Notes under the pieces: generated by a model
What the model was told of the DNA's origin: nothing
The model's database searches: none
What the model saw: the letters and a program-made list of their open reading frames with translations, nothing else
Made by a program: the position numbers and the translations under genes
Shown here: positions 18,255 to 27,640 of the stretch, one piece after another
How positions within the stretch are numbered: the stretch's first letter is position 1
Layout: every line of letters starts with the position of its first letter
From: Bacillus sp. FJAT-27225
GTDB taxonomy: Bacteria > Bacillota > Bacilli > Bacillales > Cytobacillaceae
Direction of reading: 5' to 3'
DNA length: 64,000 nucleotides
NCBI RefSeq assembly: GCF_001685025.1
Contig: NZ_MAYU01000012.1
Span: 941,767-1,005,766 of the forward strand

Positions 18255-19592
18255 TTATAGTTTGTAATATCCTTTATGTCCCTTTGCAAATTCCTTCATC
18301 GCATTCCTAGTGTCGAATATCAACTCGGCCTTCTCACCCATTAATTTATAGTCAAAATCACTATGGTCGGTAAGAATCAGTACCAAGTCGGCTTCAGTGA
18401 GCATTTGCTCGGTTAATTCAACTGTTTCCACAGTCAGGCCACAGGAACGGAACGATTTAACATAAGGATCGATGACAGTATAATCGGCACCAGCATCATT
18501 CAAACCTTCAATAACTTTCAATGCAGGAGATTCCCTGACATCGTCAATATCCTTTTTATAAGCTACTCCCATAATAAGCACTTTTGCTCCATTTAGGGCC
18601 TTTTTGTTTTTGTTCAGAATTTCCATGGAACGAGTAACAACAAACTCAGGCATACTGTTATTGATTTCTCCAGCAAGTTCAATTAGACGAGTGTGGTAGT
18701 TATATTCACGTGCTTTCCATGTTAGGTAGAATGGGTCGATCGGAATACAGTGGCCTCCAAGCCCTGGCCCAGGATAAAATGCCATAAAGCCATAAGGTTT
18801 TGTTTTTGCCGCATCAATAACTTCCCACACATCAATCCCCATTCGGTCACACAAAATTGCCATTTCATTTGCAAGGGCAATGTTAATATGCCTGAATGTA
18901 TTTTCAAGAATCTTTTCCATTTCAGCTACTGCAGGGCTTGAAACTTGATGTACATCACCTTCAAGTACACTTTGATACAATTCTGATGCGATAGCTGTAC
19001 AAGAAGGAGTGATTCCGCCTACAACCTTAGGAGTATTTTTGGTATTATACTGTTTATTTCCTGGGTCAACACGCTCTGGAGAATAGGCCAAGAAGAAATC
19101 TTCGCCCACCTTCAAGCCGCTTGATTCAAGAATTGGCTGCAGAACTTCTTCCGTTGTGCCAGGATATGTTGTACTTTCCAGGACAATAAGCATCCCTTTA
19201 TGCAAATACTTTGCAATTTCCTTGCCTGAACTCTCCACATAGGAAGTGTCAGGCTGCTGATACATATCTAGCGGGGTAGGAACACACATTGCCACTGCAT
19301 CTACTTCCTGGATGAGAGAATAATCGGTTGTTGCGACCAACCTCTTATCCATAACAATCTCCTTTAACTCTTCGTCGACGACATCGCCGATATAGTTAAT
19401 GCCTTGATTGACCATGTCTGTTCTTTTTTCCTGAACGTCAAAGCCAATAACCTTATAACCGGCTTTAGCTTTTTCTACAGCTAGCGGAAGGCCTACATAC
19501 CCAAGGCCGACTACGCCGATTGTTGCTTCACGGTTTTTAATTTTATTAAATAGGTCCTGGCCAGTTTGGTTTAAAGTTGTGGATTCACTCAT
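18255..19592 (-). CDS. UDP-N-acetylglucosamine 6-dehydrogenase type (WbpA-like)
   Basis: A 445-residue nucleotide-sugar dehydrogenase that oxidises C6 of a UDP-sugar to the uronic acid with two NAD+. N-terminal Rossmann fold GVVGLGYVGLPLA; catalytic Cys in GPGLGGHCIPIDPFYL; the C-terminal domain has VLIMGVAYKKDIDDVRESPA. The HCIP-x-D-P-F-Y form is the one of the WbpA/CapL (N-acetyl-hexosamine) group rather than the UDP-glucose group. ATG 19592 follows AGGGA 8 bp upstream; the GTG five codons earlier overlaps that site. It makes it likely that the polymer is acidic. Confidence 0.88.
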   Translation of the reverse strand: MSESTTLNQTGQDLFNKIKNREATIGVVGLGYVGLPLAVEKAKAGYKVIGFDVQEKRTDMVNQGINYIGDVVDEELKEIVMDKRLVATTDYSLIQEVDAVAMCVPTPLDMYQQPDTSYVESSGKEIAKYLHKGMLIVLESTTYPGTTEEVLQPILESSGLKVGEDFFLAYSPERVDPGNKQYNTKNTPKVVGGITPSCTAIASELYQSVLEGDVHQVSSPAVAEMEKILENTFRHINIALANEMAILCDRMGIDVWEVIDAAKTKPYGFMAFYPGPGLGGHCIPIDPFYLTWKAREYNYHTRLIELAGEINNSMPEFVVTRSMEILNKNKKALNGAKVLIMGVAYKKDIDDVRESPALKVIEGLNDAGADYTVIDPYVKSFRSCGLTVETVELTEQMLTEADLVLILTDHSDFDYKLMGEKAELIFDTRNAMKEFAKGHKGYYKL

Positions 19593-19682
19593 TGTACTAT
19601 CCCTCACAATATCAATTTAATATTCGTTTATTCATCAGCAATAAAAGACATTTTTTTCTACCATTCATTAATCTAACACACT

Positions 19683-21035
19683 TTAGCCACTATGTCGTCG
19701 CTGAAGTTTATTTTTAAATTGGTTAATCAATTTCCTCAAAAGGACAATATCGGCCGGTTTAATAAGAAGAAATCCCGACAGTTTTTCACCTGTTATCCTT
19801 TTAAATAAAAATGATTTTATTAAAAAGCTTAAACTATAGGATATGGATGTAGCAATCGCTGCCCCTGTCGCTTTATATTCAGGTATAAGAATCAAGTTCA
19901 GGATTGTACTTAACACAACATTAAAAATGGATACATACAGATTTACCTCTGGTTTCCCCCGTGCAGCTATATCGTTTGAGAGAATTTTTTCAACCGCCAA
20001 CAACGAGATGCCAGGGAGTAAAACTTTAATTAGGAACGGTGTTTCTAGATAATCATTCCCTAATATTGGGACAATAATGTCTATTAACAGAAAAACGACC
20101 AGAGAAAAGGCAGCCATAAATATCATAGTGAACCTGCTCACTATTGATGTCAGCCTATTGCGTTCCTCCTCCGTTCCCATCGAGGCGATCCTCGGAAGAA
20201 GCACAGAGGAAATGGATTGCGTAAAAACGGATAACTTTTCACTTAAATTAAGTGCGGTGAAATACACACCGAACGCTGCAGGACTAGCAAAGGCATAAAG
20301 AATATAAACATTGATTCGATAATTAAAAAAGGTGACCAGATTGCTCAGATAGGATTTAAACCCATAGCGAAAAGATTTTTTTAAATAAGGGACATTTAAT
20401 TTAAGGTCTTGTTTTGAAAACGAGAATTTTTTTAAGAAAACCGTTATTATAAACAAAAATGTAGCTACATGCCCAAGAATAAAAGCAAACAAAGCCCCTT
20501 GCAGCCCTAAATTAAAGATGACGACCAGAAAAAGGACAAATAGCAAATTCGAAATTTGCGTAAACACCAGGATTGTATTAAAAATTTTAAAGTCCTGGAT
20601 TCCCTGAAAAATCGTTTGAAAAAACGTATTTAGAAGCATAAAAGGAATCGCGAACAATATGAGATAGACAGACGATTTATCTGGTATTTGATCGAAAGAG
20701 GCTCCCCCGCCGAAAAGGGCAATAAATGCAAATCCCCCTGCGATTCCGACCACACTAAGGAAAATCCCAATCAAAAGGTTATTATAGAATGCCTGCTGGA
20801 CCGAGACCTCTTCCTTACTCACATAGTATACGGTTGATATATTCCATCCCATGTTAATCATCATGACCAGAGTTGCAGCGAAAGTAGTGATGATTCCGTA
20901 ATGTCCCTGCAGAGTCGATCCCAGAACCCTTGCTATGATCATAATTAGCAGGAAGCCAATTATAATACTTGTTATTTGGCGGACCAGTGTGATGTAGGTA
21001 TTCTTCAGAAAACTATTTTTCGCCATAGTTGTCAC
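19683..21035 (-). CDS. Wzx-type polysaccharide flippase
   Basis: A 450-residue MOP-superfamily transporter with about 14 membrane segments; the start FLKNTYITLVRQITSIIIGF and IIARVLGSTLQGHYG near the N-terminus are typical of Wzx proteins. It would flip the undecaprenyl-linked repeat unit. The GTG at 21035 overlaps the stop of the upstream GT4 gene (GTGA), indicating coupling; ATG 21026 is an alternative start. The C-terminal tail is basic (NKLQRRH). Confidence 0.82.
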   Translation of the reverse strand: MTTMAKNSFLKNTYITLVRQITSIIIGFLLIMIIARVLGSTLQGHYGIITTFAATLVMMINMGWNISTVYYVSKEEVSVQQAFYNNLLIGIFLSVVGIAGGFAFIALFGGGASFDQIPDKSSVYLILFAIPFMLLNTFFQTIFQGIQDFKIFNTILVFTQISNLLFVLFLVVIFNLGLQGALFAFILGHVATFLFIITVFLKKFSFSKQDLKLNVPYLKKSFRYGFKSYLSNLVTFFNYRINVYILYAFASPAAFGVYFTALNLSEKLSVFTQSISSVLLPRIASMGTEEERNRLTSIVSRFTMIFMAAFSLVVFLLIDIIVPILGNDYLETPFLIKVLLPGISLLAVEKILSNDIAARGKPEVNLYVSIFNVVLSTILNLILIPEYKATGAAIATSISYSLSFLIKSFLFKRITGEKLSGFLLIKPADIVLLRKLINQFKNKLQRRHSG

Positions 21036-22261
21036 CCGTGGCCGCCTAGCCGCTTAGTAAAGTCTAAATAATTCTTTTCGGCATTATAGTTCTCATTCCA
21101 CATTGAAAATGCATTATTCCTAAAACGGATGATATCAGTCTCTGGCAAGGAAGCAAAACGGTCAAATTGGCCTGCCAGCTCTTTGGGGCTCACATCTTTG
21201 GATACGAGCTGCCCGTTGTCGCTGTTAACCAGTTCTCCCGTGCCTCCCACATCCGTTGCCACTGCCGGGATTCCGCAGCTATATGCTTCCATAATAGATA
21301 CAGGTATACCTTCACTCGAACTTACATTCACAAAAAGATCTACAGGATGTTGAATGTAATAGTTAATCACTTCATGGTTATCCATACTTCCCTTAAATTC
21401 ATACGTAATAGTAGAAGGGAGGTTTTTGGCCATTTTTTCAAGTTTTTCGCGTTCCGGGCCATCACCTATATGAACCCAGTGGATCGTGCTTCCGCAGCAG
21501 GCAAGCGCATCCACTAAGAGTTCAAGCCTCTTGACCGGCACCATATACGAACAGCTGATTATCCTGAAAATACCATCACTAGATTTTTCAGCTCTGCCAG
21601 CAGGTTGCAGCGTCCCTAGTCTCGCTAACTCAAGGTTATTAAAATTCAAACCGTTTTGGTTTTTCATGTAGTTCAATCCGTAATTCGATATTAAAAAAAG
21701 TTTATCAAGTCTTTCTACTGTTCTTTTCTTTAGCGGAAGGTAAGGCGGGGAATGCCTGTCATCGTAAATATCGCCACCATGCCCTCTCGAATATGCTTTT
21801 AGGCCAGGGAAAGTTTCTTTAAGAAGTCCGAGGCCCGGTGCTAGAGAAAGCCAATAAGAGTAAAGTATGAAGTTTTCCTCATTCTGCCCGCTTATGATTG
21901 CGTTACGGATATAATTTCTTAAAATTGCTGCCTTTGCGGTCCAGGATAATAGTTTGGCTATTCCTTTAAGGCCGAATTGTTTAGCAGTTTTAAATTCCGC
22001 TGCTATCCAACGCATTGCCTGAAGATTAATGAATAAGCCTGCTGAATCAACGGCTTGATTTCGTTTACCTGCCTTAATAGGCTCGTGGAGAATCACATTT
22101 CCGGGTACATCTCGCTTTGTTGATAAATCTTGTGCATTAACAGGGATAATATGTACCTTGCCAAATTTTTCACAAAGATAATCCAATTCCACTTTTAGAA
22201 ACTCTTCACCAGGATAATATGGATAACGATGAGTTATGAGAATTAATTCTTTATTTTTCAT
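21032..22261 (-). CDS. GT4 family glycosyltransferase
   Basis: A 409-residue GT4 enzyme. Opening KELILITHRYPYYPGEEF; donor domain with SCSYMVPVKRLELLVDALA, WVHIGDGPEREKLE and SSSEGIPVSIMEAYSCGIP (E-x7-E motif). ATG 22261 is preferred because the longer GTG-started frame would begin inside the tagO terminator. Its own ribosome site is weak. It overlaps the flippase gene by 4 bp and is the first gene after tagO. Confidence 0.8.
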   Translation of the reverse strand: MKNKELILITHRYPYYPGEEFLKVELDYLCEKFGKVHIIPVNAQDLSTKRDVPGNVILHEPIKAGKRNQAVDSAGLFINLQAMRWIAAEFKTAKQFGLKGIAKLLSWTAKAAILRNYIRNAIISGQNEENFILYSYWLSLAPGLGLLKETFPGLKAYSRGHGGDIYDDRHSPPYLPLKKRTVERLDKLFLISNYGLNYMKNQNGLNFNNLELARLGTLQPAGRAEKSSDGIFRIISCSYMVPVKRLELLVDALACCGSTIHWVHIGDGPEREKLEKMAKNLPSTITYEFKGSMDNHEVINYYIQHPVDLFVNVSSSEGIPVSIMEAYSCGIPAVATDVGGTGELVNSDNGQLVSKDVSPKELAGQFDRFASLPETDIIRFRNNAFSMWNENYNAEKNYLDFTKRLGGHG

Positions 22262-22288
22262 GCCGTTCACATCAATTCGATTTGGATT

Positions 22289-22327
22289 TAAAAAACCGTC
22301 TGTAACCAAAGTCACAAACGGTTTTTC
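22289..22327 (-). terminator. tagO terminator
   Basis: AACCGTTTGTGAC / GTTACAGACGGTT stem, TTTG loop, T-runs on both sides. Just after the tagO stop codon; partial read-through probably feeds the cluster downstream. Confidence 0.85.
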
Positions 22328-22330
22328 TCA

Positions 22331-23389
22331 TTAATGTTTTCCAGTGACTTTCCTATACATTTTTATAAATGGCCTATGGCGCTCATTTACCAAGCCAATA
22401 AATTCAGCTATAAGCTGGAAGAATATCAACAGACCAAATATTATCAGCAATGAACCCCAGAGCGTTGTGGTTTCAAACAGGACAGCACATACACTGAATA
22501 ATATCCCCAGAGCATATATAACTAATACCGTATTGCGGTGGGATAAGCCAAGGGCGAGCATTCGATGGTGCAAATGGCTCTTATCCGGGGCAGAGATCGG
22601 CCTTTTGTTAACAAGTCTTCGAATTATTGCATAAGTTGTATCAAAAATAGGAACACCTAAAATAATGATTGGAACAACAATACTGAAAAGAGTCACACTC
22701 TTATAAAGCCCGAGCAAAGAAAGGATTGATATCGAATAACCTAAAAATAGGGATCCGGTGTCTCCCATAAAAATCTTTGCCGGATGGAAATTATAAAACA
22801 GAAAGCCGATCGTGCTTCCCAGTAATATTAAGGCCAAAGCAAGTATCAGAGACTTTCCCGCGATAAATGCCATAAAAGCAATGGTTGCAATCCCTATTGA
22901 TGAAATCCCGGCAGCGAGGCCATCAAGCCCGTCAATCAAATTAATCGCATTGGTTATGGCAACAATCCAAAAAATCGTGATAGGAATTGCCCATATACCA
23001 AGATTAATTTTTTCCATAAAAGGTATACTAATAAAGTCAATTGTTAATCCTGTACTTACAACGATCCCAGCAGCAGCTATCTGACCCAAAAATTTCATCT
23101 TGGCAGAAAGTCCATATTTATCGTCCAGAATCCCGATAATGATGACAAGAATAGCACCAATGGATATTCCTGTTACTTTTTGATCATGAAGGCCTGCAGC
23201 AAAAAAACCTGTTACGACTCCAAGGAATATCGCAAGCCCACCCAGCCTCGGCATGACCTTTTCATGTACCTTCCGGGCGTTGGGCTTGTCTGTTGCGTTT
23301 ATCTTTATCGCAAGTTTTATGACAAATGGAGTACAGATGATAACTGTGAATAGGGATACAAAGAAGGCTATTATTAATTGGTTTGTCAT
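22331..23389 (-). CDS. tagO: TagO, undecaprenyl-phosphate GlcNAc-1-phosphate transferase
   Basis: A 352-residue polytopic MraY/WecA-family enzyme that starts wall teichoic acid (and often other polymer) synthesis by moving GlcNAc-1-phosphate to undecaprenyl phosphate. Signature blocks: KVHEKVMPRLGG, GILDDKYGLSAKMKFLGQ with the catalytic DD, NAINLIDGLDGLA, FNFHPAKIFMGDTGSLFLG and the SHLHHRMLALG loop. ATG 23389 follows GGGGAAGC. In Bacillus tagO lies next to tagV; here a 10-kb polysaccharide cluster separates them. An ECF-sigma-type promoter is upstream. Confidence 0.93.
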   Translation of the reverse strand: MTNQLIIAFFVSLFTVIICTPFVIKLAIKINATDKPNARKVHEKVMPRLGGLAIFLGVVTGFFAAGLHDQKVTGISIGAILVIIIGILDDKYGLSAKMKFLGQIAAAGIVVSTGLTIDFISIPFMEKINLGIWAIPITIFWIVAITNAINLIDGLDGLAAGISSIGIATIAFMAFIAGKSLILALALILLGSTIGFLFYNFHPAKIFMGDTGSLFLGYSISILSLLGLYKSVTLFSIVVPIIILGVPIFDTTYAIIRRLVNKRPISAPDKSHLHHRMLALGLSHRNTVLVIYALGILFSVCAVLFETTTLWGSLLIIFGLLIFFQLIAEFIGLVNERHRPFIKMYRKVTGKH

Positions 23390-23446
23390 TTTGCTTCCCC
23401 TTTTTTTTGAGGTAATTTCAATCCTACCTAGTTTAACATACAATAG

Positions 23447-23473
23447 GACGACTAACAGTGGTCTAAAGTTACA
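23447..23473 (-). promoter_or_regulatory. Likely ECF sigma (SigX/SigM-type) promoter for tagO
   Basis: TGTAAC (23473-23468), exactly 17 bp, then CGTC (23450-23447), about 58 bp before the tagO ATG. This matches the B. subtilis SigX/SigM consensus. A second TGTAAC lies 11 bp further upstream but at the wrong spacing. Confidence 0.6.
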
Positions 23474-23615
23474 TTTAAGTTACATTTCCCAATCAGTTCT
23501 TTTTCAGATACCAAAATTCGAATGACTTTAAACTTATTTTCAGCCTAAAACATGGTACATGTCAATTATTTATATTTTCCATCCGTTTGGTTAAATTAAG
23601 TCTGTGTAATTAAAG

Positions 23616-23650
23616 GCAATAATCCCTGTGGTATGCACCCACAGGGATTA
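23616..23650 (-). terminator. Terminator after the LytC-type amidase gene
   Basis: AATCCCTGTGG / CCACAGGGATT stem with a 7-nt loop (23621-23649) followed by ATTGCCTTTAATT on the minus strand. Confidence 0.75.
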
Positions 23651-23659
23651 TGTTTAGTT

Positions 23660-25153
23660 TTATTGCTTATTGAAATAGTTGACAATACCTCTATATATTG
23701 CATCCGAAGCCTTTTGCCTTTGGGCATCTGTTTTAAATTTGCCTGCATCTGTTCCATTTGAAATAAAAGCCATTTCGACAAGGACACTCGGCATTCTTGT
23801 TTCCTTTATTACCCTGAAATCCCCTTCTTTAACACCTCGGTCTCTCGTCCCGAGAGCTTTAACCAATTCCTTTTGGATTTCTTCGGCAAGCAATCTGCTA
23901 TCCGCCGAGGCATAAACATCATTCCACCAGGTTTCTGTCCCATTTGCAGAAGATGTCGTAAAGGCATTCATATGGATACTAATAAAAATATCAGCTCCTG
24001 ATTTATTTGCCTGGGCAACCCGTTCACTCAACGATGGGAAGGAGTCTTCAGTTCTGGTCATTAAAATTTTTGATAAAGAATCATTCAGCCTGGAATTGAG
24101 CTTATTCGCTACATCCAGTACGATTTCCTTTTCAACAAGGCCATTGCCTGAAGCGCCGGGATCGGTTCCACCGTGTCCTGGATCGATCATAATTGTTTTA
24201 CCAACAATAGAAACACTCAGTTTATTGAAAATTTCATCCGAAACCGACCCAGGACCGCCAAGAATTGTGAAATCCTCGAAACCATTATTTATAATGGCGT
24301 TTTTAGTATTTTGAGGGATCGTTGAGTTGGTTAGCAAAATCGGCTGGTTCCGCTTTGCAGCCAGGACTGAACCTGTTAGTGCATCTGCAAAATTCATTCC
24401 GGTTGCGATAAAGGATTCATTCCGGGCATTAAAGTACAAACCTGCAATATTTTCTGCAACCTCATACCTATTTTGTCCCCCTATCCGGAATGGGCTAGGT
24501 ACTTGGCCGGCGACTTTTGCAGAGACACTCCCTTCGCCTCCAACGATAATAGTTTGCTTTACACCAAATTGGTTTATTATATCCTTCGTGGACTGTGAAA
24601 GTTCATTTGTGTTAGTTAACAAGATCGGATATCCGTTCCTTGCAGCATAAGGCGCAATGGCAAGGGCATCTGGAAAGTTCATACCATAGGCAAGGACGAC
24701 TTTATCACTGCGGCCAAGATGGGTTGCAATATTATTGGCTACTTCATAACGGTTACTTCCGGAAATTCGCTCAACGGTCTTCCCCATCGCCCTCAATTCA
24801 TTGAGTACATCCTCGGAAATGCTTCCCGGGCCCCCGACTGCAATGATTTTGGTTGCATTCAGCCTTACAATTTCATTTTTTGTTGCTGCAGTTAATACTC
24901 CTGGGTGGGTCAATAGGATAGGAGCGTTATATCTATATGCCAAAGGGCCGGCTGCCAGTGCATCTGCAAAAGCTTCATAATTGGCCAAAATAACAGTAGA
25001 AGAAGATGTCCATCCATTAGTAGAAACATTAACCGCAACCTCAAAACGATTCTGTCCGCCAAGCCTCGTTGTGTAACCCTCTGCTGAGGCCTGGACAATT
25101 CCCATAAAACTAAGAACGGCGGCAAACAGAAGAGTTACATAAAACTTTTTCAC
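23660..25153 (-). CDS. lytC: LytC-type N-acetylmuramoyl-L-alanine amidase with three CWB2 repeats
   Basis: A 497-residue secreted autolysin, the same length and layout as B. subtilis LytC (496). Signal peptide 1-24 (ends VQASAEG); three cell-wall-binding type 2 repeats at about 28-115, 120-210 and 215-310, each with an RLGGxxRxEVA-type opening and a VGGxGSVS end; Amidase_3 catalytic domain 325-495 with zinc/catalytic residues in IDPGHGGTDPGA, GLVEKE, ISIHMNAF and VLVEMAFISN. It cleaves the amide bond between MurNAc and L-Ala. GTG start behind AGGAGG. Last of five CWB2 genes. Confidence 0.93.
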   Translation of the reverse strand: MKKFYVTLLFAAVLSFMGIVQASAEGYTTRLGGQNRFEVAVNVSTNGWTSSSTVILANYEAFADALAAGPLAYRYNAPILLTHPGVLTAATKNEIVRLNATKIIAVGGPGSISEDVLNELRAMGKTVERISGSNRYEVANNIATHLGRSDKVVLAYGMNFPDALAIAPYAARNGYPILLTNTNELSQSTKDIINQFGVKQTIIVGGEGSVSAKVAGQVPSPFRIGGQNRYEVAENIAGLYFNARNESFIATGMNFADALTGSVLAAKRNQPILLTNSTIPQNTKNAIINNGFEDFTILGGPGSVSDEIFNKLSVSIVGKTIMIDPGHGGTDPGASGNGLVEKEIVLDVANKLNSRLNDSLSKILMTRTEDSFPSLSERVAQANKSGADIFISIHMNAFTTSSANGTETWWNDVYASADSRLLAEEIQKELVKALGTRDRGVKEGDFRVIKETRMPSVLVEMAFISNGTDAGKFKTDAQRQKASDAIYRGIVNYFNKQ

Positions 25154-25222
25154 GATTGATAAAACCTCCTAGTTGTCTATTAATCTGTCATGCTGTACTA
25201 AACTTGCAATAAAAAGCCCAAA

Positions 25223-25256
25223 AGAAAAGATTGCCAGATTGCCGGCAATCTTTCCC
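25223..25256 (-). terminator. Terminator after the LytB-type gene
   Basis: AAGATTGCCGG / CTGGCAATCTT hairpin, then TTCTTTTGGGCTTTTT on the minus strand. Confidence 0.7.
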
Positions 25257-25273
25257 AAATAACCATTCAATTT

Positions 25274-27469
25274 TTAGTAATTTACTAATGAAGCTCCTGG
25301 ATAATAGTGGCGAAGTATTTCATCATATTTGAAGCCTTGCTTAGCCATATTGTTAGCCCCAAATTGGCTCATCCCTACACCATGGCCAAAGCCCTTACCT
25401 CTAATGGTCAATGTATCGGTTCCAGCATCATAAGTAGTAGGATCAAGGAGAGTACTCTTAAATACTCCTGTACCAAAAAGGCTTCTAAATGCTCCGACAC
25501 TATCGGTGATCTCAACCGGGATTCTGTCAATTTCACTTAAGCTGTTATAACGGTACTGGTTGGTAGCCTTATCCTTTACCATTATCGTCATCTTAATCGT
25601 AGCGTTGATTGCCCTGTTCCCTGCTGTCCTTTGCGGAGCAGCTTCAAAGCCGTCAATTGAAACAATTTTTATTTCTGTATTTGCAAACCCTTTGTTTTGG
25701 AGCCACGCCTTCAATTTTGCAGCGATGGCTGAATCCTTTTCAGCAGGTGTGGTGCTTGTCCACCACCAGCCGGGATTTTTTAAAGAACCTGGCTTATTAG
25801 CTTCAAGAGCATTCAAATCAATTTGAGTCTTCTTCAGAGGAATGCTCCACGGGTTTATAGGATCAAAGGAATCCGGTTTAGCCTGTAAATAAGGAACCTG
25901 CGCAGTGCCCCATGCACCAGTATTTGATTCAATATAACCGCCATTGCTTGATGAGAAAACAGCGGAAATCAGGTTACCGTTGTACTTCAAAACTTTGCCC
26001 CTGGTTTCCTCTACAGCCTGGTTTGTCCGTTGTTCATAAGGATCCTTCCCCCATGAATATCCGCCATATACCTGGTAGCCCTGAGTATCCGCAACTACTT
26101 TGCCCATATCATCGATCGAGTACGTCCTGGCAGCAACCGCCTGGGCTTTTAGTGCCTCTAGGCTCCAGCTTGCAGGCATTTCTCTCGGAACGACCCCTTT
26201 TAAATAATCCTCGAACGGAATATTTCTATTAATTGGCCTTACATTGCCATTTTCAAGGGTAAAATCCATTTGCCCAATGTAAGGGCGGTTATTGATTTTG
26301 ATTTGATGCTGGTCTCCATAACCCGCTGGCAACAAGGTAAAAGGAGCAGTACCAAAATCCTTTATTCTTTCAGATCCTTGGAATAAAGCCAGTCTCCCAT
26401 TTTCATTTTTTACGGAATAAGCAGCATTTTGTGCTAGCCAAACTTCATTCGGCAGACTTGAAACTACAGCTTCACTTACAGACCCTGTACCACCAAGAAT
26501 CGTGAAGCTGGAGATACTGCGCTCATTTATTACCGCCCTAATGGAATCAGGAAGCCTATCTGGCCTTGTCAATAATAAAGGAGCGTTTTGTTTTGCTGCC
26601 AAAACGGAACCTGTCAGCGCATCCGCAAAAGTCAGTCCGGTAGAAACAAAAGCGGTCTCCGCTGGCAAGTTCAACTGTCTGATAATATTGGCAGAAACCT
26701 CATAGCGGTCCGCACCGCCAATCCTAGATGAATTAGGAAGCTGCCCTGCAACAGCTGCGGAAACACTTCCTTCTCCCCCTATAACCAGGGTATTCTGTTT
26801 CCCTTGTAACGCGAGCTTTGTAGCATCTGGAAGCTTATCCTTAGCAGTCAGTAAAATTGGATAACCGGTTCTTGCTGCATAAGGAGCAATTGAAAGAGCG
26901 TCAGAGAATACGAGCCCGTTTGCCACAACAGCTCCACCGTTATTCGGAATTTCAGCAGCTATATTTTTTGATACTTCATATCTGTCTTTCCCGCCAATCC
27001 TGATAACATTTTGAGCCATGCCTCTTAACTGGCTCTCTACAGTTGCCGAAACACTTCCTGTTCCGCCAATGATATAAATTGTTTGGGGCGCAAGCTCATT
27101 AATTTTTAATAATGTTTCAGATTTTAAAGAATTGGGTAAAGTAAGCAATATTGGAGCATCTTTATAATAAGCAAAAGGTGATGCAGCCAGAGCATCAGCA
27201 AATGCCAGATAATTTACCACAACGACAGAGTTCGATTTGTTCCATCCACTGGAAGCTACGTTGTTTGCAACTTGGAATCGATCGCTTCCTGACAATCTTA
27301 TATTTCCATTTGCAAGCTTGTAGCTGCCAGTGGTTGTTATATCGATAGATTTGGAATTTCCAATAAAATTACTCAGCTTTACTGAAATGGTAGAACCTTC
27401 TGCAAAAGTCGACAATGAAAAAAAAGAAATAACAAAGATGAGAATGCAAGAAAGTATTCTTTTATTCAA
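25274..27469 (-). CDS. lytB: LytB-type SpoIID-domain protein with three CWB2 repeats
   Basis: A 731-residue secreted protein, close in length and layout to B. subtilis LytB, the modifier of LytC. Signal peptide 1-24; an extra 35-residue segment; three CWB2 repeats at about 55-145, 150-240 and 245-340; SpoIID domain at 395-725 with VPREMPASWSLEALKAQAVA, AVFSSSNGGY and GKGFGHGVGMSQFGA. SpoIID proteins are glycan-strand lytic enzymes acting on denuded peptidoglycan; LytB itself stimulates the amidase. TTG start at 27469 behind GGGGAGGAC. It lies just upstream of the lytC-type gene, as in lytABC. Confidence 0.92.
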   Translation of the reverse strand: MNKRILSCILIFVISFFSLSTFAEGSTISVKLSNFIGNSKSIDITTTGSYKLANGNIRLSGSDRFQVANNVASSGWNKSNSVVVVNYLAFADALAASPFAYYKDAPILLTLPNSLKSETLLKINELAPQTIYIIGGTGSVSATVESQLRGMAQNVIRIGGKDRYEVSKNIAAEIPNNGGAVVANGLVFSDALSIAPYAARTGYPILLTAKDKLPDATKLALQGKQNTLVIGGEGSVSAAVAGQLPNSSRIGGADRYEVSANIIRQLNLPAETAFVSTGLTFADALTGSVLAAKQNAPLLLTRPDRLPDSIRAVINERSISSFTILGGTGSVSEAVVSSLPNEVWLAQNAAYSVKNENGRLALFQGSERIKDFGTAPFTLLPAGYGDQHQIKINNRPYIGQMDFTLENGNVRPINRNIPFEDYLKGVVPREMPASWSLEALKAQAVAARTYSIDDMGKVVADTQGYQVYGGYSWGKDPYEQRTNQAVEETRGKVLKYNGNLISAVFSSSNGGYIESNTGAWGTAQVPYLQAKPDSFDPINPWSIPLKKTQIDLNALEANKPGSLKNPGWWWTSTTPAEKDSAIAAKLKAWLQNKGFANTEIKIVSIDGFEAAPQRTAGNRAINATIKMTIMVKDKATNQYRYNSLSEIDRIPVEITDSVGAFRSLFGTGVFKSTLLDPTTYDAGTDTLTIRGKGFGHGVGMSQFGANNMAKQGFKYDEILRHYYPGASLVNY

Positions 27470-27601
27470 TTATGTGTCCTCCCCAACTTAATAAACTAGA
27501 TTTGAAAAATCCTCCTTTTTCACCAATTTTTTTATTATATCTATAAATTTATCAAAATTTGTAAAAGGAGTAAATGGGCAATTTGATACACAAACAATAA
27601 A

Positions 27602-27632
27602 AAGCCCTTTCTATTTTTAGAAAGAGCCCTTA
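27602..27632 (-). terminator. Terminator after the PIG-L/CWB2 gene
   Basis: GGGCTCTTTCTA / TAGAAAGGGCT stem, AAAA loop, TTTTATTG tail on the minus strand. Confidence 0.75.
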
Positions 27633-27640
27633 ATTGTCTA

